Assembly (NCBI RefSeq): GCF_014805685.1
Contig: NC_060909.1
Coordinates: 5,963,792-6,027,791, forward strand
DNA length: 64,000 nucleotides
Direction: 5' to 3'
Origin: Silurus meridionalis
Lineage: Eukaryota > Chordata > Actinopteri > Siluriformes > Siluridae
Numbering within the stretch: position 1 is the first letter of the stretch; every line of letters starts with the position of its first letter. Positions 53,575 to 64,000 of the stretch are shown here, in pieces. The notes beneath the pieces are model-generated. The model did not search any database. It worked only from the letters and a program-made list of their open reading frames with translations, and was not told the DNA's origin. Both the position numbers and the translations under genes were made by a program.

Positions 53575-54873
53575 TACGGTGCATACGCTAAGTATTCACA
53601 GTATTCACAGCACTTCACTTTTTCCACATTTTCTTGTTACAGCCTTATTGCAAAATTGCCCAAATTCATTATTTTCCTCCAAATTATTTTTCTCCAAAAT
53701 ATTAGCAAATTGGTTAAAAATAAAAAACAAAGTCACATGTACACAAGTATTCACAGCCTTTGCTCAATAATTTGTTAAAGCACCTTTGGCACCAATTACA
53801 GCATCAAGTCTTTTTGAGTTTGATGCTACAATCGTGGTGCAACTCAAGGACATTCACAGAGTCCCGTAGCCACGATAACAAAGGAGTGCTTAGGGTCGTT
53901 GTCCTGTTGGAAGACGACCCGTCACCCCAGTCAGAGGATGTCTCTGTACATTGTTGCATTCATCTTTTCCTCGATCCTGATTAATCTTCCAGTTCCGGCC
54001 ACTGAAAAATGGTATTGGCCAGGTGATGAGCGGTGCCTGGTTTCCTCCAGACATGACGTTTGGCATTCAAGAGTTCAATGTTTGTTTCTCTGGTCTGAAA
54101 GTTCTTCAGGCAAGTTCTTCCTTTTGGCAAACTCCAGGCAGACTGTCATGTGCCTTTGACTGAGGAGTGGCTTCTGTCTGGCCACATTACCATACAGGAC
54201 TGACTGGTGGAGTGCTGCAGAGATGATTGTTCTTCTGGAAGGTTCTCTTCTCTATACAGAGAAACGCTGGAGCTCTTTCAAAGTGATCATTGGGTTCTTG
54301 GTCACTTCCCTGACTAAGGCCCTTCTCCTCCGATCTCTTAGTTTGGCCTGCTTTAGGAAGAGTCCTGGTGCTTTCAACACGTCCTTCCTTTAAGGATGAT
54401 GGAGGCCACTGTGCTCATTGGGACCTTTACTGCTGCAGAAATGTTTCTGTACACCTCCCCAGATCTGTGCCTCGATACAATCCTGTCTCGGAGGTCCACA
54501 GGCAATTCCTTGGACATCGTGGCCTGGTTTGTGCTCTGAAATGCACTGTTAACTGTGGGACCTTCTGTAGACAGGCGTGTGCCTTTCCAAAACATGTCCA
54601 ATCAACGGAATTTACCACAGGTGGACTCCAATCAAATTGTAGAAACATCTCAAGGATGATCAGTGGAAACAGGATGCACCTGAGCTCAATTTTGAGTGTC
54701 ACGGCAAAGGCTGTGAATACTTATGTGATTTTACATGTGTACATGAGATTTTATTGGGTTAAAATTATTTTTTTTTTTTTGTATAATTTTGCAAAGATTT
54801 AAAAAAAAAACGTATTTTACGTTGTCATTATAGAAAAAGTAAAGCGCTGAGAATACTTTCCGGATGCAATGTA
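53575..54873 (-). mobile_element. Near full-length Tc1-like transposon, minus strand, inactive
   Basis: The left end TACGGTGCATACGCTAAGTA and the reverse complement of the right end, TACATTGCATCCGGAAAGTA, are inverted repeats; TATTCACAG and CTGAGAATA lie just inside them. On the minus strand the transposase N-terminus (54374-54520) reads MSKELPVDLRDRIVSRHRSG, a helix-turn-helix start. The second catalytic Asp context VFQQDNDPKHS is at about 53895-53930. The frame is broken between these two points, so no intact transposase is made. It lies just upstream of map2k5. Confidence 0.85.
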
Positions 54874-54942
54874 GACACAGAAAAACACAGACAACAGACA
54901 GACGACAGACTCAGTCTCACTCTAATCAGAAACAGCCCCATC

Positions 54943-54968
54943 AAAAAAAAAAAAAAAAAAAAAAAAAA
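54943..54968. repeat. Poly-A tract
   Basis: About 26 A residues separating the Tc1-like element from the map2k5 promoter region. Confidence 0.95.
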
Positions 54969-54969
54969 G

Positions 54970-55403
54970 GCTTCCGGTTGCTTGTAGCGAACTTCCGCTA
55001 AACTTCCGCTGACTTTTGTTGACAGTTAGCTTGCTCGCCAAAACACTTTACGCGTAAACATTTCACTCTCCCGTATTTACTTATTTAGTGTTTATCATGT
55101 TTAGTGTATCTAGCTCTCTCTAGATACATCTATCCTGTTTCAGTATTAGCACTCGCTTTCTAGAATGCTAGCCCGCTATTTAGCGCTAGCTAGTCATATT
55201 AGCATGGGCTGAATCCCGAATGGCTTCGTGCTCCCTTTCGGAGTGCACTACATGAAGCATGATAGGTTCACTTTTGCTTTCGATATAGTGCACTTCGTGT
55301 TGTACAGAGGGCGAATTTGAGATTCACAGCCAGGTAATAGAGGCAGTTGTGTGTATGTGAGTGTGTGTGGATGTCAAGTGAGTATGAGCAGCCGGGGTTT
55401 GTT
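54970..55403 (+). promoter_or_regulatory. map2k5: Probable map2k5 promoter and 5'UTR
   Basis: Three CTTCCG cores, the binding core of ETS-family factors, fall within 38 bases (54971, 54992, 55003); the last two are in a direct repeat of AACTTCCGCT. No TATA box is evident, which fits a housekeeping-type kinase promoter. The start site cannot be placed. Part of this stretch (55205-55310) may itself be an old repeat, because GTGCACTACATG and ATAGTGCACTT form a loose inverted pattern. Confidence 0.5.
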
Positions 55404-55535
55404 ATGCTTTTACTGGTTATGAATAACGTCTGCGCCATGGACACTGAAGGGATCGTGATCCGGATAAAGACCCCGATGGGGGACATGGACTCATCGGTGG
55501 ACTGTCCATCACTTTTGAGCTTCAACGACTTGCTG
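55404..55535 (+). CDS. map2k5: map2k5 exon 1
   Basis: 132 bases, 44 codons: [20 protein letters not shown] then [20 protein letters not shown] and NDLL. The donor is GTAAAG at 55536; splicing here makes the protein match MEK5 without a gap. The open frame extends 19 codons upstream of this Met and also past the donor, but those extensions do not match MEK5. Confidence 0.92.
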
Positions 55536-57484
55536 GTAAAGTCGCTCGCAGTTCCTCCTCGCCAAAGGCTGCATGATTTCAACCTCCATCTGATGTATGA
55601 CAATGAGAGACATTGTCCTGATGGTCTTGTCCTGTCCTGTCCTGTCTTGTCTTGTGCTTTGCAGATCGCAATCAGAGACGTGATGCCTGAAGCGACCGTC
55701 ACAGCTTTCGAATGTGAGATATTTCTATGCACAACAAATATTTCTATCGTCTACAGATCCATCAACACAAATGTGATCTCCAATACTGTCAGCTGTACCT
55801 TCAAAGACTGTACACAGAACCATACAAGGTCCAGTTAAGCATTTTAGACTAGACATTTAACTAAAATAGGCCACAAGTCACATCTTGAAAGCTGGATAAA
55901 CTGAACCAAAAAGTACAAGGGTAATCCTGATCCTCACCAAATCCTAAACTACACATGCATTTTAGTTAAAGTAGAGATACACTCCGTGTATAAAATGTTT
56001 CTCCGGCAAAAGTGCTCACTTTAAACTTTTATTTGTGTAAACAAAAGTATTTGCCTTTACCGTACTTAAGTATCCAAAGTACTCTGATTTATTATGGCTA
56101 CTTTTCCTATTATCATTGTTGTCATAAAACTCTTTACTTAATCAACTCAGTTTATGTGAAAAGACTCTGTTACTCTGTTAGTTCTAAAATCATAATATTT
56201 AAATGATACTAATGAGTCAAACACTGATTGATATCTATTCAAATGATCATGATCATGATCCCAAAACCAACTACTTAAAATAAAATCAGAAAATGAGGCC
56301 ACAGGTGTTGTGGCGAGTTCGAGTCAGGAGTTTCTTCCATCATTTCTTCCTCTCTAAATGTTCTGCTTGCAGTTGAACTGATGCTGAAATGGATGTGGGT
56401 GATAAGTAGATACACCAAGCGTCAATCAAAACGAGTTCAAAACAGAGCCTGCGCTCGACCCTGATTGGTGGATTGCTGCGTGTTTCAGCAGTTAACTTTT
56501 CATCCGCTCATAGATAAAAAGGAACGACTGAAGTGGGGTTGAGTAAAATATAGTTGATTAAAAAGTAAAATATTTGACTTATAAATGTAGTGAAGTTAAA
56601 GTAAACGTGTAGGTACATGAAAAAGCTACTTAAGTACAGTAATTAATTTCATTTACTTTGACACTGTATTTGGTTTTACTCCAAAATTACTATTTAGGTG
56701 AAGATTTGCCAGACCTGTAATCCCCCACCCAATCCTGGAAATGCTGTAAAAAAAGACTTTTCTTGTGCCTGTAATGTTTAAATAGTGAAAACCTACGAAG
56801 TCCAACTATATTGTCAGTATCTCAAGATGACGGATTGTTAACATGATGATTGTAGCGGCGTATCTGAAACGATTTTGTGTTTCAGTGCCCTGTTATGAGA
56901 GCATTGTGGTATCAGTTTTAATACACATATAAGGAAACAAGTGTGAATTGTGCATGTAGATAAATTTGACTTACTAGTTTGATTGTATAACGAAGAAAGG
57001 CTATACCACGAGCGAGTACACTTATCCTTGTACTAGGAAGTGGCTAGCGGCTAACGCTAGCACTATGGATTTTTCTTGCGTTTTATGTCCAGCTTCAAGA
57101 ATTTCACTCAAAAGGAAAAAATCCTGACAATTCCACACATTCAGGGAGTGAGTGAATGAAGGATGGAAGGAATGAAGATATTTGTTACAGTATGCTGAAA
57201 TAAGTAGAACAGTGAAGTAGATCATATCTTTAGAAAATTTAATATCAAATGTAAAACACACACTTTATAAAACTTTATAAACTTTATAAAACATAACACA
57301 CTTTATAAAACATAACTTTTATACCCCTAACAAATTTAAACTATGCAATTTTTCCATTTATTCAATTTGATTTAATCAAATTAATTTTTTGCCAATTTAA
57401 TTGATTACTTAGTTTCATCAAAATAATTTTGTTGTATTATTATTTATTTTATCTTTAGAAAGTATTATAAAATAATAAAATGTT

Positions 57485-57560
<76 letters not shown>

Positions 57561-57576
57561 TATTTTATGTATATTA

Positions 57577-57651
<75 letters not shown>

Positions 57652-57850
57652 TAACCAAAAGGCATTTTATTTAAATAGTTTTAATATTGTAAACTGCTTA
57701 AATGTTAAACACAAATGTTAATAATAATAATAAACTCCGTAATAAAAAAAAACGACAAGCAATTTTGTTTTGCATGTTTTCCCCCAAACTGTACCGAGAA
57801 CCGTAAATTTTGTGTACTGTTATATCCCTTATATATATATTTGTGTGTGT

Positions 57851-57893
<43 letters not shown>

Positions 57894-58253
57894 ACTTTAG
57901 TTCACTGGATCTTTACTTGTTCTCTGTACCCACATTTTAATCTAATGTAATATTGATATATTCTTATATCACACATCTTTACTAGGTAAATTACTATATT
58001 TCTCCACCTACCGATGCATCCATACATTCTGACACTTTTGCACATATAATGTGAATATAAGGTGATATTCATGTAACTTTACCACGTGAGCAGAAGTCGA
58101 ATTGCTTATGCTGAAAATGTGAAAAAATGCCCACCTTTTGTTTTGTTTTTAATATGTATATGAACCCTGCGGTTATCTGTTTTAGACGAGGATGAGGTTG
58201 GTGACAGGATCACTGTTCGGAGTGATGAAGAACTAAAGGCTATGTTGTCCTAC
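55404..58253 (+). CDS. map2k5: map2k5 (MEK5) exons 1-3, 3' partial: N-terminus and PB1 domain
   Basis: Three exons join in frame into 83 residues aligning with MEK5 from its first Met to the end of MLSY. MEK5 is the dual-specificity kinase that phosphorylates ERK5; its N-terminal PB1 domain docks MEKK2/MEKK3 and ERK5. The two Mets at positions 1 and 12 have the same spacing as in human. The second (55437) lies in a strong Kozak context (GCGCCATGG), the first (55404) in a weak one, so both starts are plausible. PB1 features visible: the basic strand IVIRIK, and the acidic OPCA cluster [15 protein letters not shown]. The remainder of PB1 and the kinase domain lie beyond 64000. In human SMAD3 and MAP2K5 are near neighbours on chromosome 15, supporting the identity. 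Confidence 0.93.
55536..55664 (+). other. map2k5: map2k5 intron 1, 129 bp
   Basis: A very short intron without a stop in the main frame; its 43 extra codons would be in frame if retained. The pyrimidine tract before the acceptor is built from GTCCT/GTCTT pentamers (55624-55656). Confidence 0.85.
55665..55713 (+). CDS. map2k5: map2k5 exon 2
   Basis: 49 bases, acceptor GCAG at 55661-55664, donor GTGAGA at 55714. It encodes [16 protein letters not shown] plus the first base of a Tyr codon. The match to MEK5 (VLPEATTTAFEY in human) is exact in length, and reading on past the donor destroys it. Confidence 0.93.
56000..56675 (-). mobile_element. Dispersed DNA repeat, copy 3, minus strand
   Basis: The reverse complement contains CAGAGTACTTTGGATACTTA and the same order of blocks as 8085-8605, including the internal stretch TTAATGAGTG-like sequence near 56200. 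This is the longest copy. An unrelated stretch at about 56290-56520 may be a nested insertion or part of the element. Confidence 0.55.
57488..57648. repeat. Twin AT microsatellites
   Basis: AT 57488-57551 and AT 57582-57648 separated by about 30 bases. They give rise to the YIYIYI open frame seen on the + strand, which is not a gene. Confidence 0.95.
58186..58253 (+). CDS. map2k5: map2k5 exon 3: PB1 acidic OPCA motif
   Basis: 68 bases, acceptor TTTTAG at 58180-58185, donor GTGAGT at 58254. The AC completes Tyr, then [20 protein letters not shown] and SY. Human MEK5 reads [20 protein letters not shown], so one acidic residue (Asp, GAT-type) is Val (GTT) here. Confidence 0.95.
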
Positions 58254-58839
58254 GTGAGTATCATTTCAGCTTTTTGTAATCAGATGCATTGTCAATTATA
58301 TTTTAAATCTATTGTAAAAGTGGATTGCAAATTGGTGTTTGAGAAATCTGCCATGTCTTCTAAAAGAATTCACCACAGTCTATTGGATTAGAAAGTGTGG
58401 ATGATTTGGGGTTTTTTTGTTTCCACTATTTGAAGTAATTGATAGAACAAATAAAAATTGTCTTGGGCTGACTGGGCTATTTGGAATTGATAAACATGGT
58501 CTGTACTGCATCTATAAAAATGATCAGTCTTTAAGAAGTTTTTGCTTTTACCAGAATGAGGTTGTGTGCTGGCTGAATGATGCTTTCAGCAGGAAAAAAA
58601 AAGATTTATATGAAAACCAAAATATGTTTCTTTATCTCCAAGTATTTATGTTCCAAAAGAATTATAATTACTGACCTCAGACTATTGCGTGAACCTCTGC
58701 TGGTTTCAATCGAACTATTTAGTCCTGGGAGTGTTTTTGTTAGAAAGGAAAAGCTATTAAAATCTCTTATTGTACATCTATTCACCCTTGGGCAAAATCG
58801 TCTCATTACATGGCAGATTGGCAGGGATAACAAGTAGCT

Positions 58840-59050
58840 GTGTTTTCTTATCTCTTTATCTTCATCTTGCCCCTTTCTTCGATGGTAACAATTGATGTAT
58901 CCATGGCAACCCGTGACCCCTGGCAGGCTCGTGTGCCAGCATGGCATTAAGCATGCACGATGGAGCAAAGCGTCAAATTACATTTCTGTTTCTTCGAGGC
59001 GTGGAGTCAGAAACGAGCCCTGAGCCCTGTTGCTAAATAATAGTGCTGCC
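58840..59050. other. Candidate intronic conserved noncoding element
   Basis: Complex sequence with ATCCATGGCAACCCGTGACC (an RFX-like X-box half-site, CCATGGCAAC) and CTGCCTATTAATTGGAG at its end. No coding frame. Based on texture only. Confidence 0.3.
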
Positions 59051-59389
59051 TATTAATTGGAGATTTTATTTATTTTTTAAGCAAACATGTTTTATTACTC
59101 ATTGTGCTAACACTGGTACACTGGGATACAGAGGTCAGATCATACATACACTGCTAATAATGTTCCTCTGCTTTTAAAATCTGAAGAATGATCTTTCATG
59201 AGGAAAATGCTCTCTGTACTATATGTTATTCGTTACTATCTTATGGCAATCTCAGCTCATATCTTATTCTCCAAGACCTGTGACTTGGTTTAATGATTTT
59301 ATGAAAACAAATTTACAGGTTGATTAATTTTTTTTTTTATATATAAAAAATAATTGCCATAATGAGTGTGGTTACATGCCTCCTATGCT

Positions 59390-60480
59390 GGGACTGACAG
59401 GCAATAAAACACTCTTTCACCACTGGGACTGACAAGCAGTGAAACACATCTTTCCCTGGACTGACAGGCAGTGAGGACACTTCGTCACTCTGACTAACAG
59501 GCAGTGAAACACACCTCCTTCACTGCGACTGTCAGGCAGTAAGGTCACTTTTTCAATGGAACTGACAATCAGTGAGGACATGCCTCCTTCACTTGTACTG
59601 ACAGGCAGTAAAACATGCCTCATTTCCTGGGACTGAAAGGTGATGAGTACACTTCTCCTTTACTGGGACTGACGGGCGGTGAAACATGCCTCTTTCCCTG
59701 GACTGACGGGCAGTGAGGACACTTCTCCTTCACTAGGACTGCTAGGCAGTGAGGACACTTCTCTTTCACTGGGACTGACAAGCAGTGAAACATGCCTCCT
59801 TCCCTGGAACTGACAGGCAGTAAAATGTGCCTTGTGCCCTGGGACTGACAGGCAGTGAAACATGCCTCCTTCCCTGGGACTGACAGGCAGTGAAACATGC
59901 CTCCTTCCTGGACTGACAGGCAGTGAAACACATCTTTCCCTGGACTGACAGGCAGTGAAACATGCCTCCTTCCCTGGGACTGACAGGCAGTGAAACATGC
60001 CTCCTTCCCTGGGACTGACAGGCAGTGAAACATGCCTCCTTCCTGGGACTGACGGGCAGTGAGGACACCTCTCCTTTACCAGGACTGCTAGGCAGTGAGG
60101 ACACTTCTCCTTTACTGGGACTGACAAGCAGTGAAACATGCCTCTTTCCCTGGGCTGACAGGCAGTGAGGACACTTCTCCTTCACCAGGACTGCTAGGTA
60201 GTGAGGACACTTCTCTTTCACTGGGACTGACAAGCAGTGAAACATGCTTCGTTCCCTGGGACTGACAGGCAGTGAAACATGCCTCCTTCCCTGGAACTGA
60301 CAGGCTGTGAAACACACCTTCTTTCCAAAGACTGACAGGCAGAGAGTACACTTCTTCTTCCATGGGGCTGACAGGCAGTGAAATATGGCTCCTTTTTTGG
60401 GACTGACAGGCATAAAGGCCAAATCTCCCTAATTGAACTCCTTCATTGAGATTATCCATTTGTTAAAAAAGACTGACAGG
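59390..60480. repeat. Minisatellite, ~30 copies of a 35-bp unit
   Basis: Units begin GGGACTGACAGGCAGTG and continue either AAACATGCCTCCTTCCCT or AGGACACTTCTCCTTCAC. Unit starts are regularly 34-36 bases apart (for example 59843, 59878, 59912, 59977, 60012). A variant with GACTGCTAGG recurs at 59736, 60082 and 60188, showing a three-unit higher-order pattern near 60082-60188. The unit has no stop on the minus strand, which creates four overlapping minus-strand frames of 115-218 codons; none looks like a real protein. Confidence 0.93.
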
Positions 60481-61604
60481 TTTGGAGACCACATCTCCAC
60501 ATTCTTACACAGGTTATGGCACAAAGATTATGGCCTCTGTATTTTATTGAATTAAATTTTGTGCTAATGGATTTACAGAGGTACACATTATTAATTTGCT
60601 GAAATAATTAAATATAACGAAATGAACAAAAACATGCATTTATGTTTATTTTAATCAGATAGAACAGAATGTACTGGACTTTGACGTGGTGAAATCTTTT
60701 GTCCTTTCTGTACTTAGTGTAGTGTTTTTCATGTTTTCCCTCTGAGCCAATATTAAATATATTCCCCAATACTTACTGTTCACATTGCGGATGTTGGGAG
60801 TAATGACTTGTGAATGTTTCTCTCTGAAGTGCAGCAGAAACTAAATGAACTATCAACTTTTATTATATATTATTCAGTACTTAAAGATCCGCCTCATTAG
60901 AAGTATGCCCCCCTCTGCGCAGAGGAATCTTTCAAAATCCACTTTCAGCTGGTGTTGTCTTTTACCCTCTTTTAGCTCACAGTCACTACACTAGCCACAG
61001 GCTCAATAATCACTATTGCAATTTGTTGCAGGTGGATTTATTTATTGATTGATTTATATATATATTTAAATATTATTTAGCTTTACACCAGTCCCTGATC
61101 AGCCTCACCAACAGATTGCATTTTTTTATGCAAATCATGCTACATCACAGATGTCTAGTTGGAACCTTAAACCACAAACGAAGCAGAGCGAAGTCGTTGT
61201 GAAAGCTTGGGTTTTTTTTCTTCCCTTTTCTGATTTTGTGCTTTTTTTTTAGGAGAAAGCCTTGAATGGAAGGAAGTGAAAGTGTACAGGGAATGCAAAA
61301 CACATACGTCACAGGTTTAATGCAATGTATAGAAATTTAACGTGCGCGATCGGTTCGTTCGCGGCCGAGCACGGCGGTTCTTTTGCCTACGCGGCTGTTT
61401 GGTCTCCACTGAGACGTGTGTATGAATTGCTTTGATGTTATTAATTCCAGATGAAGGGACATCTATTATGTTGAACTAGTAGGAGTTGAGAGACGGCTGC
61501 CTTGAAGGCTACGTAGGCAAGAAATTTCTTCACGACTCCATTGTCCTTCAGAAGGTTTGTGATCGAGAATGCTGAAGGGTTTTTGGAAGGTGAACTCTCG
61601 TTGG

Positions 61605-61822
<218 letters not shown>

Positions 61823-63129
61823 TGCCTTGCATTTAGTCTTAAGCTCTCAGTGTATACTATAAACATGCCCCATCGCACACACTCCTGTTCTCCTCCAGTC
61901 TCAGTTCACTAATTGACAAGCGCTCTATTCCGGTTGTGTTAATGACGATGTGGTGCCAGCAGGAGACCGGTCTGGTCCTGAGTGTCCCCTCTGGCACCGA
62001 GCGTTCAGCCTCTGATCAAAATGCCTTTAGTTATTGTCCAACAATAGGGGATTTCTTTTAATACACTGCTACAGATTAGTTGGTAATTGTGCCCCTAATC
62101 AATAAAGAAGTGGAGTGGAAAATTAAAGGTGTAAGTGTCTGAACACACATACCCTTTTTTTTTTTTTCCTTTTCAGAAAAAGCACATCGCCCAAGGCGAT
62201 GTCGAGAACGAGAGAGCGTTATGGAAGTGTAGGGAGGAGAGAGAGGCAGTTGTGAGGTGACGGTGATAAATAGGGCATTTAATAGAACAGCTGCAGCAGC
62301 TCTGCTTCTACAGCATGCCTTCATGTACACTTATGTATTTATCACACGCACACACAGAGGAGAAGGAAAGAAATGCACTACCGGCTCTGACTGCTTTGCA
62401 TAAAGCATTGCGAGGAAAACCGCAGAGACAGATTTGCTGTCCAGACCCTGTTCTACTTCTCACCAGTCGCGGTTCAGTCCTGTTTAGGATTGATAAAGAG
62501 ATGTAACAGTGATTTAGCAGGATCGTCATTACAAGGTGTCAAAGTAAACACCAATGGGCTGTGCTCATATAGGAAAGTAATAAATGATGGGGTGTGTTCG
62601 TGTAATAAATGCAGAATTAATGAAATTACTGTTACAATGAAATTGTATTATATTGTAAAACCAAATTATATAATAATTATGGGAGTTGGGGGGACAAAAC
62701 ATGGCAATAGGCCAGCTTTGATACTGTAAAAAAATAAATCATGTTGGCCTCTAAATATCTGTTGCCTTCTACAGGCAAAATGTGTTAACTCTTATAAAAT
62801 AATTGCAATCAATTCTGCATTTTGGTGCACCTTAGTTTATAGCTGCCATATGCAATGACCACTAATTATTTTTTTTTATCTAAAATTGGCTATAAAAACG
62901 GCTAGTCATAAATTAGATTTGGGTTGACTTCCTGTCTTGATATACAGATGTTCCCAGAGTTACAATGGCTCGACTTAGTATTTTTCATTCTTACGATGAC
63001 GATAGCGATACGACACAAATAAAATATTACAAATATTGTAAACGTTTTAAGTTCCAACCCTCAACCCGCGAACCGGCGCTCAACAACTACAGTTTCCAAA
63101 ATCAGTCATTCCTTTTTTATTTATGAGTG

Positions 63130-63490
63130 GATAAAAACTGGTCAAGCAGGCAGCAAGTTACCAATGTACAGTTTAGCATCAGTTCAACAGCAAGCAGAAC
63201 ATTTTGAAAGGAATAAACGATGGAAGAAACTTCTGACTCAACACCCGTGGCCATATTTGTGCAGGTATTTTTTTTTATTTCTTTAGAAGTAAGTAGTTGG
63301 CTTGGTAAGAGTAACAGAGATAATAGGAACATTATAGCCATCATAAATCATAGTACTTTGGATACTAAAGTACATTTGTAGTTTTACTCAAGTGAGGGTT
63401 TAAAGGGACACTTTCACTGAAGTAATATTTTAGCAAGTGTATCTCTACTTTAACTTAATTACATGGTTTGTATACTTCGTCCACCACTGC
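63130..63490 (+). mobile_element. Dispersed DNA repeat, copy 4
   Basis: It contains AACATTATAGCCATCATAAA and CATAGTACTTTGGATAC and ends TTCGTCCACCACTGC, as in the copies at 8085 and 13640. Confidence 0.65.
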
Positions 63491-63566
63491 TAGATGACTG
63501 GGTCTCTAATAGGACAGAGCTTCTTAGGTGTTCCCAGTATGTAATGATTAGTGAAGAAACTCCAGG

Positions 63567-63655
63567 CACACACGTCTGGCCATACAAACACACACGTCTG
63601 GCCATACAAACACACACGTCTGGCCATACAAACACACACGTCTGGCCATACAAAC
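63567..63655. repeat. 22-bp tandem repeat, four copies
   Basis: The unit CACACACGTCTGGCCATACA plus AA repeats four times exactly at 22-base spacing with no substitution that I can see. Confidence 0.95.
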
Positions 63656-64000
63656 AATGTAAAAATAATTTGTGGTCAAATAATTAAACCTCACACCTCC
63701 AAAATTCTGACAATATCATACTACTTGTACAAAATTTTCTGCACAATTGTCCTTGACCTATTTGGTGGTTGTCGGTCTTTCTCAGCGTTTCTTCACCTCT
63801 CTTGCTGTCATTCATTGTCTTCTTGGTTTTCTTCTTCTCACTGCTCCATTCCTTATTTTTTCCACATTCACTACCCATGACGTACTCCTTTTTTTCCCCC
63901 CTCCTCCCCAGCTTCTTAGTCCTTAGACATTTATTTCCATTTCCAATTTTTTTTCTCGCAAAGAGCACTACCTCTTTTAAACCATTGCTTGAGGTCTTTG

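Larger units (their letters stand above)
55714..58185 (+). other. map2k5: map2k5 intron 2
   Basis: It contains a reverse-oriented dispersed DNA repeat (56000-56675), two AT microsatellites (57488-57551, 57582-57648) and a GT repeat (57842-57891). No exon seen. Confidence 0.85.

Noticed and set aside
54368..54802. 144-codon + strand open frame
   Set aside because: Antisense to the Tc1-like transposase on the minus strand.
59417..60459. Four overlapping minus-strand open frames of 68-218 codons with a repeating FTACQSQ / FHCLSVPG theme
   Set aside because: They are translations of the 35-bp minisatellite in different frames; the unit lacks stops on that strand. No start context, no domain, and they lie inside a map2k5 intron.
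62515..62580. A + strand stretch reading GVKVNTNG, similar to GLKVNT in MEK5 downstream of PB1
   Set aside because: Only five or six residues match, the following residues do not, and the exon that should precede it was not found. Probably chance.
63567..63655. CRISPR-like direct repeats
   Set aside because: The units are contiguous 22-bp copies with no spacers, in vertebrate DNA.

Overview
This window looks like teleost fish nuclear DNA. It is AT-rich, crowded with di- and tetranucleotide microsatellites, and holds many fish-type repeats: several Tc1-like elements, hAT-like elements with terminal inverted repeats, tRNA-derived SINEs and an RTE-clade LINE. The protein-coding content is two spliced vertebrate genes, both on the + strand. 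I see no prokaryotic gene, operon, phage or CRISPR array. The repeat mix resembles what I know from ostariophysan fish (catfish and relatives), but that is an impression, not a demonstration.

Region 1 (1-22038): smad3, the TGF-beta/activin receptor-regulated signal transducer. The window opens inside intron 1. Exons 2 to 9 can all be placed to the base with GT/AG splice sites and a continuous frame. They encode the second half of the MH1 DNA-binding domain, the linker with its PPGY and three SP sites, and the whole MH2 domain, ending at a TAG at 22036-22038. Exon 1 (start codon and first ~69 residues) lies to the left. The protein is unmistakably SMAD3-like rather than SMAD2-like, but its C-terminal phosphorylation motif reads SSES where human SMAD3 has SSVS. 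Intron 8 (6.7 kb) contains a broken LINE reverse transcriptase, a SINE and a ~2.5 kb decayed RTE-type LINE.

Region 2 (22039-~54940): about 33 kb with no recognisable coding exon. It starts with the probable smad3 3'UTR. It then holds four degraded Tc1-like transposons of different families, one hAT-type element with a perfect 8-bp target duplication, several tRNA-derived SINEs and many microsatellites. Between these are stretches of complex, unique sequence that I flag as candidate conserved noncoding elements. In mammals AAGAB and IQCH lie between SMAD3 and MAP2K5; I recognise neither here.

Region 3 (~54970-64000): the 5' end of map2k5 (MEK5, the MAP kinase kinase that activates ERK5). Three exons (55404-55535, 55665-55713, 58186-58253) encode the N-terminal extension and most of the PB1 domain; the kinase domain lies beyond the right edge. 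Intron 3 carries a ~1.1 kb minisatellite of about thirty 35-bp units and a 54-copy tetranucleotide repeat.

No new biological system is visible. The points most worth checking are two single-base-type departures at functional motifs (the SMAD3 tail and the MEK5 PB1 acidic cluster), the 35-bp minisatellite, a LINE/SINE pair sharing the same tail, and the candidate enhancers in the gene-free interval.
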